Assembly: GCA_051024685.1 (NCBI GenBank)
Contig: JAZHPA010000007.1
Coordinates: forward strand, 25,754 to 89,753
From: UBA12545 sp051024685
GTDB taxonomy: Bacteria; Bacillota; DSM-521; Neomoorellales; Neomoorellaceae
Direction: 5' to 3'
DNA length: 64,000 nucleotides
Part shown: positions 17,361-26,260 of the stretch, one piece after another
Layout: each line of letters begins with the position of its first letter
Numbering within the stretch: position 1 is the stretch's first letter
The notes under the pieces: model-generated
The model's database searches: none
Seen by the model: only the letters and a program-made list of their open reading frames with translations
What the model was told of the DNA's origin: nothing
Program-made: the position numbers and the translations under genes

Positions 17361-18707
17361 ATGGGCATTCTTATTAAGGACGGCTGGGTTCTGAGCCGGC
17401 AGGGGGGACGGCAGGAGTTTAAACGGGGATACGTCTGGATTGAAGGGGACCGTATCCGGGAAGTAAGATCAGACGACGAACGTCAGAAGGCCCTCGAGCA
17501 GCAATGCGCGGTGGTCATCAATGCCCGCGACTGCGCCGTACTGCCCGGGTTGGTAAACGCCCATTCTCACCTCTTCCAGACCTTCATCCGGGGGCTGGGG
17601 GATGATAAGCCCCTTATGGAATGGCTCCGGTCCGCCGTCTGGCCCCTGGCCACCTGCATGGAGGAAGAGGACTTCTACCTGGCGGCCCTTATAGGATGCC
17701 TGGAAAACCTGAAAGGCGGAGCCACCGCCGTCATAGATATGCATTACGTGCATACCACCAAGGTCAGCTCCGATATGGTCCTGCAAGCCATGCAGGACGC
17801 GGGGATACGGGGTTATCTCTGCCGGACCTCGGCAGACCAGAATTACCATCCGCCTCTCATGGAGGATAAGGACACGGTCTTCCGGGAGATGGACCGGCTC
17901 CTGCGCAGGTGGCACGGAGGGGCCGGAGGGAGGCTTAACCTGGTCCTGGGCCTGCTCAATCCCTGGGCCTGCTCGGCAGGGCTGGTCAGGGAGGCCGTGG
18001 ATTACGCCCGGGGGAACGGCCTCCGGGTTCAAATCCATGTGGCCGAAAGCGATGCGGTAGTGGAGAAGACCCTCAAGGCGTACGGGCTGCGCAACGTGGA
18101 CTGGCTGAAAGAGCAGGGTTGTCTGGGAGAAAACGTCCAGTACGTACACGGAGTCTGCCTGGAGGACGACGAGCTGGAGGTCCTGCAGCAGCACGGGGTA
18201 TCCCTGGTCCACTGTCCCATTGCCAATATGTACCTGGCCTCAGGGACCGCCAGGGTTACCGACTGGCTGGCTAAGGGTCTCAATGTGGCCCTGGCTACCG
18301 ACGGGCCGGGCAGCAACAATAGCCAGGATATGCTGGAGGTCCTCAAATTTACCGCCTGCCTCCAGAAGCTCCGGACCATGGATGCAGCAGCCCTTTCCTG
18401 CGGTCAGGTCCTGGACATGGCTACCTTGGGAGGGGCCCGGGCCCTGGGGAGAAAAGACCTGGGAGTGCTGGAGGAAGGGGCTAAGGCTGACGTGATAACT
18501 GTGCGTCTGGACCGCATGCATATTGCGCCGGTGCACAGGATTGATTCCGCCCTGGTATATAATGCCAATGGAGGTGATGTGGATACCGTTCTGGTGGACG
18601 GTCGGGTGGTAGTGCACCAGGGACGCTCTACCCTGGTGGATGAGGAGGAGATTAGGGCCAAGGCCCAAAAAAGGATAGCCCAATTAAGGAGGCAAGTAGG
18701 CCTATGA
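17361..18707 (+). CDS. Amidohydrolase, chlorohydrolase/8-oxoguanine deaminase family (B)
   Basis: 448 residues, ATG 17361 with AGGGAG upstream. Ligands H68 and H70 lie in NAHSHLFQT; then QIHVAES, VHGVCL, and ATDGPGSNNSQDM. FIRGLGDDKPLMEWL parallels the protein at 11578, so these are paralogues within one island. The family includes 8-oxoguanine, guanine and S-adenosylhomocysteine deaminases and TrzN. Four-base overlap (ATGA) with the BMP lipoprotein gene shows tight coupling of this enzyme with uptake. Confidence 0.87.
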   Translation: MGILIKDGWVLSRQGGRQEFKRGYVWIEGDRIREVRSDDERQKALEQQCAVVINARDCAVLPGLVNAHSHLFQTFIRGLGDDKPLMEWLRSAVWPLATCMEEEDFYLAALIGCLENLKGGATAVIDMHYVHTTKVSSDMVLQAMQDAGIRGYLCRTSADQNYHPPLMEDKDTVFREMDRLLRRWHGGAGGRLNLVLGLLNPWACSAGLVREAVDYARGNGLRVQIHVAESDAVVEKTLKAYGLRNVDWLKEQGCLGENVQYVHGVCLEDDELEVLQQHGVSLVHCPIANMYLASGTARVTDWLAKGLNVALATDGPGSNNSQDMLEVLKFTACLQKLRTMDAAALSCGQVLDMATLGGARALGRKDLGVLEEGAKADVITVRLDRMHIAPVHRIDSALVYNANGGDVDTVLVDGRVVVHQGRSTLVDEEEIRAKAQKRIAQLRRQVGL

Positions 18708-19738
18708 AGAAGTGGATGATCATTTTAGTGGCGGCGGCCCTGCTGGCCGTGTTGTCGGCAGGGTGCGGCTCCAATTCCGGGTCCAACAGCAGCACCGGAA
18801 GTCAGGCGCCCTCTACCGGCGAAGCTTCCGAAGAGAAAAAGCAGCTAAAGATCGCCTTGCTTCTGCCGGGTCCCATCAACGACATGGGCTGGAATGCCTC
18901 GGCCTATGAGGGATTAAAGCAGGCTGAGGAGAAATACGGCGCTTCGGTGGCTTACGTGGAAAACGTGGCCCAGTCCGACATGGAAGAAAACTTTCGCGGC
19001 TTTGCCTTGCAGGGATATGACCTCATCATCGGCCACGGCTTTCAGTTCGGGGATGCGGCCATGAAGGTAGCCTCCCAATTTCCCAACGTGAAGTTCGTAG
19101 TAACCAGCAGCAACATCTCTCAGGCGCCGAATGTGGCGTCCGTAAACATTGACAACGAAATGCAGGGCTTCGTAATGGGAGCCGTGGCGGCCTTGCTGAC
19201 GAAGTCGGGCACCGTGGGCGCCATAGGCGGGGAGCAGATACCGCCCATCGTGGGCTCCGTCGAGGGATTTGAGAAGGGGGCAAAATACATCAACCCCAAT
19301 ATCAAGGTTCTTACGGCTTATACGGGGAACTTTAACGACGTGAACAAAGCCAAGGAAACGGCCTTGGCCATGATAGCCCAAGGGGCCGACATTATTATGG
19401 CCAACGCCAACCAGGCCGGGTTAGGCTCCATTCAGGCCTGCCAGGAGAAAAAGGTCCTGGCCATCGGCAGCAATATGGACCAAAATCCCATCGCTCCGGA
19501 CACGGTCGTGGTGAGCGTCATCAAGAGCGTCCCGGTACTTATCTCCTACGTTGTAGACCTCATATACAACAATGAGTTTGAGGCCAAGTTCTACAACCTG
19601 GGGGTTAAAGAAGGGGCGGTCTACCTCTCCCCCTGGCACGGATTTGAGGACAAGATACCCCAGGACGTCAAGGACCGTGTGGCGGGTATCCTGAAGGATC
19701 TAGAAGAGGGCAAGCTGGATATCCAGCAGTACAAGTAA
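18704..19738 (+). CDS. BMP family substrate-binding lipoprotein 1
   Basis: 344 residues. The signal peptide MKKWMIILVAAALLAVLSAGC ends in lipobox LSAGC, followed by a serine/asparagine-rich linker. The mature protein starts KIALLLPGPINDMGWNASAYEGL and contains GHGFQFGDAAMKVASQFPNVKFV, as in purine/nucleoside-binding BMP (Med/PnrA) proteins of ABC importers. It overlaps the amidohydrolase by 4 bases. The strong similarity to the second lipoprotein at 25147 points to a duplication within the island. The pair may differ in ligand. Confidence 0.92.
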   Translation: MKKWMIILVAAALLAVLSAGCGSNSGSNSSTGSQAPSTGEASEEKKQLKIALLLPGPINDMGWNASAYEGLKQAEEKYGASVAYVENVAQSDMEENFRGFALQGYDLIIGHGFQFGDAAMKVASQFPNVKFVVTSSNISQAPNVASVNIDNEMQGFVMGAVAALLTKSGTVGAIGGEQIPPIVGSVEGFEKGAKYINPNIKVLTAYTGNFNDVNKAKETALAMIAQGADIIMANANQAGLGSIQACQEKKVLAIGSNMDQNPIAPDTVVVSVIKSVPVLISYVVDLIYNNEFEAKFYNLGVKEGAVYLSPWHGFEDKIPQDVKDRVAGILKDLEEGKLDIQQYK

Positions 19739-19764
19739 AGCAGGCTGCAGCGAAAGGTGGGCCG

Positions 19765-19794
19765 TCCCGGGCCGGCCTCAAAGCAGGCCCGGGA
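19765..19794. other. GC-rich hairpin in the 265-base gap before ssnA
   Basis: TCCCGGGCC (19765-19773) pairs with GGCCCGGGA (19786-19794). No T-tract follows, so it is only a possible rho-independent or mRNA-stabilising structure after the lipoprotein gene. The rest of 19739-20003 is GC-rich and holds nothing I recognise. Confidence 0.45.
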
Positions 19795-20003
19795 GCCTTG
19801 CCGAGAAGTACGGCCATGCCGGGGATCCAGGTGCAGGGCGGTACGGAACGACGGTGCCGGGCCGCAGGCCGTCAGGGAGGGGGCCGGGGGGAGCACCGGG
19901 CTCTCGGGGGCCGGCAGTGGAGCTACCAAGCCGGCTGCACCGGCATCCTGCGGAAGATAGGATGCGCATACATCTTAAAAGAGCTGGCAGGAGGAAAGTG
20001 TTA

Positions 20004-21326
20004 ATGGCGGTTGTTCTGGGTGGTTACCTTGTCCCTTCGGTAGTGCGAGGGCCCCTGCGGGATTGGGGTCTGCGCATAAGGGGCGACGCTGTTCTGGAGA
20101 TCGCGCCCAACGAGGAACTCTTGCGCAACCCGGGAGGGGAGGAGATATATGATTTCCGCGACTGTATCCTCACCCCGGGGTTTATAAACGGCCACATGCA
20201 TATGTACGGAGTACTTTCCCACGGTATAGAAGTGCCGGCGGCCCTGACGGGATTCCAAAGTTTTCTGGACGATTTCTGGTGGCCCCTGGTCGAAAACCGG
20301 CTGGATCACGAGATGATCAGGGCCTCCACCGCCTGGGCCTGCCTGGAAATGCTGCGCTCGGGGATTACCACTTTTTGCGATATTCTCGAGGCACCTTACG
20401 CTATTCCCGGGGCCCTCATGGTGGAAAAGGAAGTGGTGGAAAGGGCAGGGCTGCGAGGGATTCTCTCCTTCGAGGCCTGCGAGCGGGTGAGCCCGGAGAA
20501 CGGGCAGTTAGGATTGGAAGAGAATGCCCGCCTGATAAGGGAGGGATCAAGCGACCTCGTGAGAGGTCTTATGAGCGTCCACACTACCTTCACGTGTTCG
20601 CCCTCCTTCCTGCAGAAGGCCGATGAGATGGCCCGCAGCCTGGGGGCCCAGTTCCACATGCACCTTTCGGAGAGCAGCTACGAACCCCAGTACTGCCTGA
20701 AGACCTACGGCCGGCGGCCGGTAGAAGTCTACCGGGACCTCGGTATCCTGGGGCCTCATGTGCTGGCCTCCCAGGGAGTGGACCTGACCCCGGCGGAAAT
20801 CGAGATTTTAAGCCGGCATCAGGTGAAGCTGGTTCACATGCCCCTTTCCAACTGCGAGGTGGGAGGAGGAATAGCTCCCGTACACCAGCTCCTGGAGCAC
20901 GGGGTGACGGTAGGACTGGGGACCGACGGATATATCAATAACTTTTTTGAAGTGATGCGGGGGGCCTTCCTCTTGCATAAGGCGGCCCAGAAAAACCCGG
21001 GAATAATGCCGGCTTCCACTGTTTGGGCCATGGCCACCGAAATGGGGGCCCGGGCCCTGGGTCGGCCGGATCTGGGACGCCTGGAGCCGGGCTGCAAGGC
21101 CGACTTGGTGGCCGTTGCGGCGGACACCCCCACTCCGGTGAACGAAAAGAACATTTTCGACCAGCTTATTCTGTACCGCAACCCGGAAAACGTCCGGGCC
21201 GTCATGGTGGGGGGCCGCCTCGTGGTGGCGGGCGGCCGGGTGCTATCCCTTAATGAGGAGCAGGTCCGGTCGGAGGTAAGGGCTGCTGCCCTCAAACTGT
21301 GGGCCTTCAAGGGAGCGGAGGTGTAG
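20004..21326 (+). CDS. ssnA: SsnA-type amidohydrolase
   Basis: 440 residues from ATG 20004, which has AGGAGG 9 bases upstream; an earlier in-frame ATG at 19854 would add an implausible basic leader. Metal ligands appear in GHMHMYG, the MHLSE segment and GTDGYINN. FQSFLDDFWWPLVENRLD matches the distinctive tryptophan-pair region of E. coli SsnA, and the C-terminal VRAVMVGGRLVVAGGRVLSL with a final KLW matches its end. SsnA is an aminohydrolase of the anaerobic purine/selenium cluster and is placed here directly before the xanthine dehydrogenase genes. Assignment to the SsnA branch is by recalled similarity, and the substrate is still inferred. Confidence 0.82.
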   Translation: MAVVLGGYLVPSVVRGPLRDWGLRIRGDAVLEIAPNEELLRNPGGEEIYDFRDCILTPGFINGHMHMYGVLSHGIEVPAALTGFQSFLDDFWWPLVENRLDHEMIRASTAWACLEMLRSGITTFCDILEAPYAIPGALMVEKEVVERAGLRGILSFEACERVSPENGQLGLEENARLIREGSSDLVRGLMSVHTTFTCSPSFLQKADEMARSLGAQFHMHLSESSYEPQYCLKTYGRRPVEVYRDLGILGPHVLASQGVDLTPAEIEILSRHQVKLVHMPLSNCEVGGGIAPVHQLLEHGVTVGLGTDGYINNFFEVMRGAFLLHKAAQKNPGIMPASTVWAMATEMGARALGRPDLGRLEPGCKADLVAVAADTPTPVNEKNIFDQLILYRNPENVRAVMVGGRLVVAGGRVLSLNEEQVRSEVRAAALKLWAFKGAEV

Positions 21327-21334
21327 GTGAGGTT

Positions 21335-23620
21335 ATGGGCATATTGAGTCGCCCGGTTCCCCGGGTGGATGCTTATGAAAAAGTAACGGGCCGGGCCAAA
21401 TTCGCCGCCGACCTTTATTTTCCCGGGATGCTCTACGGCAAAGTCCTGCGCAGCCCCCACGCCCATGCCCGCATCGTGAGCATTGACGTTTCCCGGGCCA
21501 GGGAGGTACCGGGGGTCCACTGCGTGCTCACGGCCGCCGATCTGCCGGCCGCCCGGTCCTGGTTTACCTACCTCTTCCTGGCCGGGGATGAAGTGAGATA
21601 TACGGGCGACGCCGTGGCCATGGTAGCGGCGGAAGACCCGGACGCGGCCGAGGCTGCCCTCAAGGCCATCGTAGTGGTCTACGAGCCGCTTCCGGGGGTC
21701 TTTACCATAGAGGAGGCCCTGGAGCCTGGGGCACCCCAGGTCCAGGACTACGCGCCGGGCAATATCGTCCAGAACAGCCACTGGCCCGTACGCCGGGGCA
21801 ACGTAGAGGAGGGGTTTGCCCGGAGCGACGTGATCATTGAGCGGGAATACCGCACCCCCTTTATCGAACATGCCTATATCGAACCGGAGGCGGCGGTGGC
21901 AGTACCCGACCCCGTAGATGGTTCCATTACGGTGTACGGCTCCGTTCAGAACCCTTATATGACCCGGCGGTATGTGGCCGCCGCCCTGGGCACTTCCCTG
22001 GGTAAGGTGCGCATTATCCAGCAGACCCTGGGAGGGTCCTTCGGGGGCAAGGAAGAGGTCATGGGGTTGATGTGCGGCCGGGCGGCCGTCATGGCGATGA
22101 AGACCGGCCGGCCGGTGAAGATGGTGAACACGCGGGAGGAATCCTTCCTGGAGAGCGCTAAGCGCCACCCCTTCCGCCTGCGATACAAGATCGGCGCCAC
22201 CCGCGAGGGGAAGATTATGGCCTTGGAGGCCGAGCTGGTAGACGAGGGCGGGGCTTACAACTCCCAGGCCCAGTTTATGAACTGGCGGGCCTGCGTACAC
22301 GCGGCCGGTTGCTACGAGATCCCCCATGTGAAAGTGGACGTCTATGCCGTGCATACCAACAACGTGTACGGCGGCGCCATGCGCGGGTACAGTTCCCCCC
22401 AGGTCATTTTCGGTCAGGAGTCCCTGATGGATGAGCTGGCCGAGGCCCTGGGCATGGACCCGGTGGAGTTAAGGCGTAAGAACGCCCTGCGCTTCGGCTC
22501 GGTTACCATCACCGGCCAGAAGCTGGACGACCAGCCGGTGAACGTCCTGCAGGTGATGGAAAGGGTGCTGGCGGAAGCCGATTATTTCAACAGGCGGGAG
22601 GAATATACCCGCCAAAGGGAAAAGGGCGGCCCCCGGCGCCGGGGCATCGGCATGGCGGTGAGCTACCGCGGCTGCGGCCTCGGAGCCGAAACCGCCGACG
22701 CCACCGGCGGGTTCGTTTCGGTGCAGGACGACGGCAGCGTAATCATTCGCTCGGGCCTGACCGATAACGGACAGGGACTGTCCACCTCCCACGCCCAGAT
22801 AGTGGCCGAAGAGCTGGGTATTCCGCTGAGTAAGATCATCTACCAGCGGGTGGACACCTCCACTATGCCCGACGGGGGCATGACCGTGGCCTCCAGGGGC
22901 ACCTACACGGGCGGGCGGGCCATGCTTCTGGCCGCGCGGAAGGTGAAGGAGATAATCTTCCGGGGGGCGGCGGAGCTCCTGGGCTGCAGCCCGGAGGAAT
23001 TGAAGAGCTCGGACGGACTGATTTTCTGCCCGTCCGATCCGTCCAGGAAAGTGTCCTTTGAGGAAGCCGTGCGCCACTGCTTGTTTCGGGGAGAGAATCT
23101 GACCCAGCTGGGGTGGGTCATACCCCCGGAGCTGCCGTGGGACCGGCCTACCGGGCAGGGCAAGGCCTTTCCCACCTACATGTACAGCTGCGTGGTGGCC
23201 GAAGTGGAAGTGGATACGGAGACGGGGCAGGTAGAGGTATTGCGGGTAACCTCGGGCCACGATGTGGGCCGGGCCATAAATCCGGCTCTGGCCAGGGGAC
23301 AGATTTACGGAGGCATTACTATGGGCCTGGGGATGGCCCTCATGGAAGAAGTGGAACTGCAGAAGGGCGTTATCCTGAACCCCAATTTCGATAACTACAC
23401 AGTACCCACCTCCCTGGATGTGCCGGAAATGAAGCCCTTGCTCCTGGAAAGCGAGGACCCGGTAGGCCCCTTTCACGCCAAGAGCCTGGGCGAGCCGGCT
23501 ATGGAATGTGTGGCCGCGGCCATTACCAACGCCATTGCCCATGCGACGGGCAGACGGGTGCGTAGCCTCCCTGCCAATCTCGAGAAAGTCCTGTTAGGCA
23601 AGGCCCTTTCCAGGTCCTAG
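21335..23620 (+). CDS. Xanthine dehydrogenase-family molybdopterin-binding subunit (three-subunit enzyme)
   Basis: 761 residues; ATG 21335 follows AGGTGAGG. RVDAYEKVTGRAKFAADLYFPG begins the hammerhead domain. The cofactor domain has GGSFGGKEEVMG, AMRGYSSPQVIFGQE, VASRGTYTGGRA and the catalytic SLGEPAME near residue 720. It heads the set 21335-24976 (large, FAD and [2Fe-2S] subunits), the complete heterotrimer typical of clostridial xanthine/purine hydroxylases. The likely reaction is hydroxylation of hypoxanthine, xanthine or a related heterocycle. Whether the enzyme carries labile selenium cannot be seen from sequence. Confidence 0.9.
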   Translation: MGILSRPVPRVDAYEKVTGRAKFAADLYFPGMLYGKVLRSPHAHARIVSIDVSRAREVPGVHCVLTAADLPAARSWFTYLFLAGDEVRYTGDAVAMVAAEDPDAAEAALKAIVVVYEPLPGVFTIEEALEPGAPQVQDYAPGNIVQNSHWPVRRGNVEEGFARSDVIIEREYRTPFIEHAYIEPEAAVAVPDPVDGSITVYGSVQNPYMTRRYVAAALGTSLGKVRIIQQTLGGSFGGKEEVMGLMCGRAAVMAMKTGRPVKMVNTREESFLESAKRHPFRLRYKIGATREGKIMALEAELVDEGGAYNSQAQFMNWRACVHAAGCYEIPHVKVDVYAVHTNNVYGGAMRGYSSPQVIFGQESLMDELAEALGMDPVELRRKNALRFGSVTITGQKLDDQPVNVLQVMERVLAEADYFNRREEYTRQREKGGPRRRGIGMAVSYRGCGLGAETADATGGFVSVQDDGSVIIRSGLTDNGQGLSTSHAQIVAEELGIPLSKIIYQRVDTSTMPDGGMTVASRGTYTGGRAMLLAARKVKEIIFRGAAELLGCSPEELKSSDGLIFCPSDPSRKVSFEEAVRHCLFRGENLTQLGWVIPPELPWDRPTGQGKAFPTYMYSCVVAEVEVDTETGQVEVLRVTSGHDVGRAINPALARGQIYGGITMGLGMALMEEVELQKGVILNPNFDNYTVPTSLDVPEMKPLLLESEDPVGPFHAKSLGEPAMECVAAAITNAIAHATGRRVRSLPANLEKVLLGKALSRS

Positions 23621-23631
23621 GAGGTGCGATC

Positions 23632-24525
23632 GTGCATAAGTTCGACTATGTGAAGGCCCGTTCGTTGGAGGAGGCCCTAACAGCCCTTTACCAGGGGGGC
23701 GAGAAGGCGTGTGTGCTGGCGGGAGGGACGGACCTCCTGGTGGGCTTCCGGGCTGAAGACGCCCGCATCAGGCATATCGAGCTGGTCGTCGATATCGGCG
23801 ATCTCACCGAGCTGGCCTACATTAGGGAGGAGGCCGAAACTATAGCGTTGGGAGCCCTTACCACCCATGCCGCCGTTGCGGCCTCCCCCCTTATACGGGA
23901 AGCCGTACCCTTCCTGGCGGCAGCCTGCTCCCAGGTAGGGTCGCCCCAGATACGCAACAGGGGCACGGTGGGAGGAAACCTGTGCAACGCCTCCCCCGCC
24001 GCCGACACCCTGCCCGTCTTAGTGGCCCTGGAGGCCGAGGTTGTCATCCGGAGCCTTGCGGGAGAGCGGAAGGTACCGGTGAGCCGTTTCCTCAAGGGAC
24101 CGCACAAAACCGACCTCCAACCAGGAGAAGTGGTGACCGAGATCCGCTTTGACCGGCCCCATCCCCGGAGCGGGAGCTCTTTTATCAAATTGGGCCGGCG
24201 CAAGGCCATGAGCATTGCCCGCCTTAGCATTGCCGCCCTTTTGAAGATGGGCGACGGCGGGCTGGTGGAGGAGGTGCGGCTGGTACCGGGGGCGGCCCTG
24301 CCGGTCCCGGCCAGGGTGACGGCGGCCGAAGAGGTCGTCCGGGGAAAGAAGCTGACCAGGGAACTGGCCCGGGAGGCTGGGGAGAAACTCTCCCAGGAGA
24401 TGGTGCGCATCACCGGGCAGAGGTGGTCGACGCCTTACAAGATGCCGGTCATAGCCGCCCTTACCAGGAGGGCTATCCTAACAGCTGGGGGGCTTGAGGA
24501 TGTCACTGCTGGATCTGAAGCTTAA
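23632..24525 (+). CDS. Xanthine dehydrogenase FAD-binding subunit
   Basis: 297 residues of the CoxM/XdhB family. GTG 23632 has AGGAGG upstream. FAD-binding motif AGGTDLLVGFRA lies near residue 30, and GSPQIRNRGTVGGNLCNASPAADTLP near residues 105-130. The C-terminal part is the CO dehydrogenase flavoprotein-like domain. The subunit passes electrons from the Fe-S clusters to NAD or another acceptor. It lies 11 bases after the large subunit and overlaps the Fe-S subunit by 26 bases. Confidence 0.92.
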   Translation: MHKFDYVKARSLEEALTALYQGGEKACVLAGGTDLLVGFRAEDARIRHIELVVDIGDLTELAYIREEAETIALGALTTHAAVAASPLIREAVPFLAAACSQVGSPQIRNRGTVGGNLCNASPAADTLPVLVALEAEVVIRSLAGERKVPVSRFLKGPHKTDLQPGEVVTEIRFDRPHPRSGSSFIKLGRRKAMSIARLSIAALLKMGDGGLVEEVRLVPGAALPVPARVTAAEEVVRGKKLTRELAREAGEKLSQEMVRITGQRWSTPYKMPVIAALTRRAILTAGGLEDVTAGSEA

Positions 24526-24976
24526 AGTCAACGGCAAGGAGTACCAGGTCAGGGTAAAACCCCACAAGCGCCTGCTGGACGTCCTGCGGGACGACCTGCA
24601 TTTGACAGGCACCAAGGAAGGGTGCGGTATTGGGGAGTGCGGGGCCTGCACCGTTATCATGGACGGCCGGGCGGTCAATGCCTGCCTGGTGCTGGCAGCT
24701 TCGGCCGAGGGAAAGGAAATATACACCATTGAAGGACTTGAGCAGGACGGTAAGCTCCACCCCCTGCAGGAGGCCTTCATGCGCCACAACGCCCTCCAGT
24801 GCGGCTTCTGCACCCCCGGCATGATTATGAGCGCCAAGGCCCTGCTGGACAAGAATCCCCATCCCACGCGGGAGGAAATAAAAGAGGCCATCTCTGGCAA
24901 CCTGTGCCGCTGCACGGGTTACCAGCAGATTATAGAAGCCATCGAGGAGGTGAGCCGCCTGCATAGGGAGGATTGA
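24500..24976 (+). CDS. Xanthine dehydrogenase [2Fe-2S] subunit
   Basis: About 158 residues from ATG 24500 (TTG 24494 is an alternative). The plant-ferredoxin-type cluster is CGIGECGACTVIMDG plus C at ACLVLA. The helical second cluster is CGFCTPGMI and CRCTGYQQI. This is the standard small subunit of the xanthine dehydrogenase family. The gene begins inside the end of the FAD subunit gene, using its GGGGG as ribosome site. It closes the three-subunit operon. Confidence 0.93.
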   Translation: MSLLDLKLKVNGKEYQVRVKPHKRLLDVLRDDLHLTGTKEGCGIGECGACTVIMDGRAVNACLVLAASAEGKEIYTIEGLEQDGKLHPLQEAFMRHNALQCGFCTPGMIMSAKALLDKNPHPTREEIKEAISGNLCRCTGYQQIIEAIEEVSRLHRED

Positions 24977-25022
24977 GGTGCCTCAGGTGATCCTTGCCAG
25001 CAGGTTCACAACCAACCAAGAA

Positions 25023-25124
25023 GGTGCTTCCGAGGGGAATATGAAAATGTTGGGGATGCCGGCGAGCCCATCAGGAGCCGGTACCGGCACCCCGAACTTG
25101 GGGGAATTCTTCGGAAGCATCACC
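25023..25124 (+). other. Structured leader motif, copy 1, before BMP lipoprotein 2
   Basis: Outer arms 25023-25033 (GGTGCTTCCGA) and 25111-25124 (TCGGAAGC with bulge, then ACC) pair. The inner stem pairs GGGG-a-TGCCGG (25052-25062) with CCGGCACCCC (25084-25093). The 42-base inner core has a same-length counterpart at 49407-49448 with base changes that keep the stem. It fills the 170-base gap upstream of the lipoprotein gene and could be a cis-regulatory RNA or a palindromic repeat. It matches no riboswitch class I know. Confidence 0.5.
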
Positions 25125-25146
25125 AAGAATTAAGGGGGTAATCAGG

Positions 25147-26199
25147 ATGAAAAAGATTCTGGCCGTCTTAGCTGCCCTGTTTCTGCTTTTTGGAGTCGCC
25201 GCCTGCGGCGGAGGACAGAAACAAGAGAGCCAGCCCCAGGGCCAGGAGCAAAGCCAGTCCCAGGGTCAACAGGCCGAGAAAAAGCTGAAGGTGGCCCTGC
25301 TCCTGCCCGGCCCCATCAATGATATGGGCTGGAATGCCTCGGCTTATGAAGGTTTGAAACAAGCTGAGAAGGACCACGGTATTGAAGGCGTCTACCGGGA
25401 GAGGGTTTCCCAGTCGGAAATGGAAGAGGCCTTCCGGGCCTTTGCCTCTCAGGGATTTGACGTAATCATCGGGCACGGCTTCGAGTTCGGCGATGCAGCC
25501 CAAAAGGTGGCCAAGGACTTCCCCAACGTAAAGTTCGTGGTTACCAGCAGCACCATTAGCCAGCAGCCCAACGTGGCTTCCCTGCAGGTTATGAATATCG
25601 AAGCAGGCTTCCTGGGCGGCTACCTGGCAGGGCTGCTCACCAAGAGCGGCGTGGTGGCCTATGTCGGCGGAATGGACATACCGCCCATCCGCAATGCCAT
25701 GATAGGCTTTGAACTGGGGGCCAAGATGGCCAATCCCAACGTCAAGGTGCTTAAAACCATGACGGGGAGTTTTGAGGACGTAGCTAAGGCCAAGGAGCAG
25801 GCGAGGGCCTTCATCGAACAGGGGGCCGACGTGGTCCTGGGCAACGCCGATCAGGCCGGCCTGGGCGTGATCCAGGCCGCAGCGGAAAAGGGTGTGACCG
25901 CCGTGGGCTACGACCATGACCAGAGCTCGGCGGCCCCAGACACCATTGCGGGTACCAGCATCCAGAGCTACCCCATGGCCATCGATTACTTGATCAAAAT
26001 TATAAAAGACGGCAAGTTTGAACCCAAGTTCTACGGCATGGGTGCCAGTGAAGGAGCCACCGGCATTATCTGGAACTCCCAATATGAAAGCAAGCTTCCT
26101 CCGGGGACCAAGGACAAGGTTCAGCAGGTGATAGAGGACCTCAAGAGCAAGAAACTGGATCTAGAAAAAATGGCCCGGGAGCAGGGCCTGATGAGCTAG
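25147..26199 (+). CDS. BMP family substrate-binding lipoprotein 2
   Basis: 350 residues. The signal peptide ends in lipobox GVAAC and is followed by a Gln/Ser-rich linker (a QxQxQS repeat-like stretch). The mature part repeats the plan of the 18704 protein: KVALLLPGPINDMGWNASAYEGLKQAE, then GHGFEFGDAAQKVAKDFPNVKFVVTSS. It is a purine/nucleoside-type receptor for an ABC importer. There are no transporter genes next to it, so it probably uses the permeases of this island. It is flanked upstream by the structured motif and downstream by a terminator-like hairpin, suggesting it is transcribed in excess of its neighbours. Confidence 0.92.
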   Translation: MKKILAVLAALFLLFGVAACGGGQKQESQPQGQEQSQSQGQQAEKKLKVALLLPGPINDMGWNASAYEGLKQAEKDHGIEGVYRERVSQSEMEEAFRAFASQGFDVIIGHGFEFGDAAQKVAKDFPNVKFVVTSSTISQQPNVASLQVMNIEAGFLGGYLAGLLTKSGVVAYVGGMDIPPIRNAMIGFELGAKMANPNVKVLKTMTGSFEDVAKAKEQARAFIEQGADVVLGNADQAGLGVIQAAAEKGVTAVGYDHDQSSAAPDTIAGTSIQSYPMAIDYLIKIIKDGKFEPKFYGMGASEGATGIIWNSQYESKLPPGTKDKVQQVIEDLKSKKLDLEKMAREQGLMS

Positions 26200-26210
26200 A
26201 GTTCTTTGGT

Positions 26211-26239
26211 GGGGGGCTCCTAGAGTCCCCCCTGTTCTT
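26211..26239 (+). terminator. Terminator-like hairpin after BMP lipoprotein 2
   Basis: GGGGGGCTC and GAGTCCCCCC pair around CTA, and TGTTCTTT follows. The T-run is imperfect, so partial read-through into the xdhD-like gene 28 bases later is possible. Confidence 0.6.
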
Positions 26240-26260
26240 TGCCGGGGGAGGTGGTAAAAC

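Noticed and set aside
19854..20003. N-terminal extension of ssnA
   Set aside because: The extension is Arg/Gly/Pro-rich and unlike the family, while ATG 20004 has AGGAGG at proper distance.
20834..22354. Antisense frame of 506 codons opposite ssnA and the Mo-hydroxylase
   Set aside because: It spans two well-supported sense genes and their junction.
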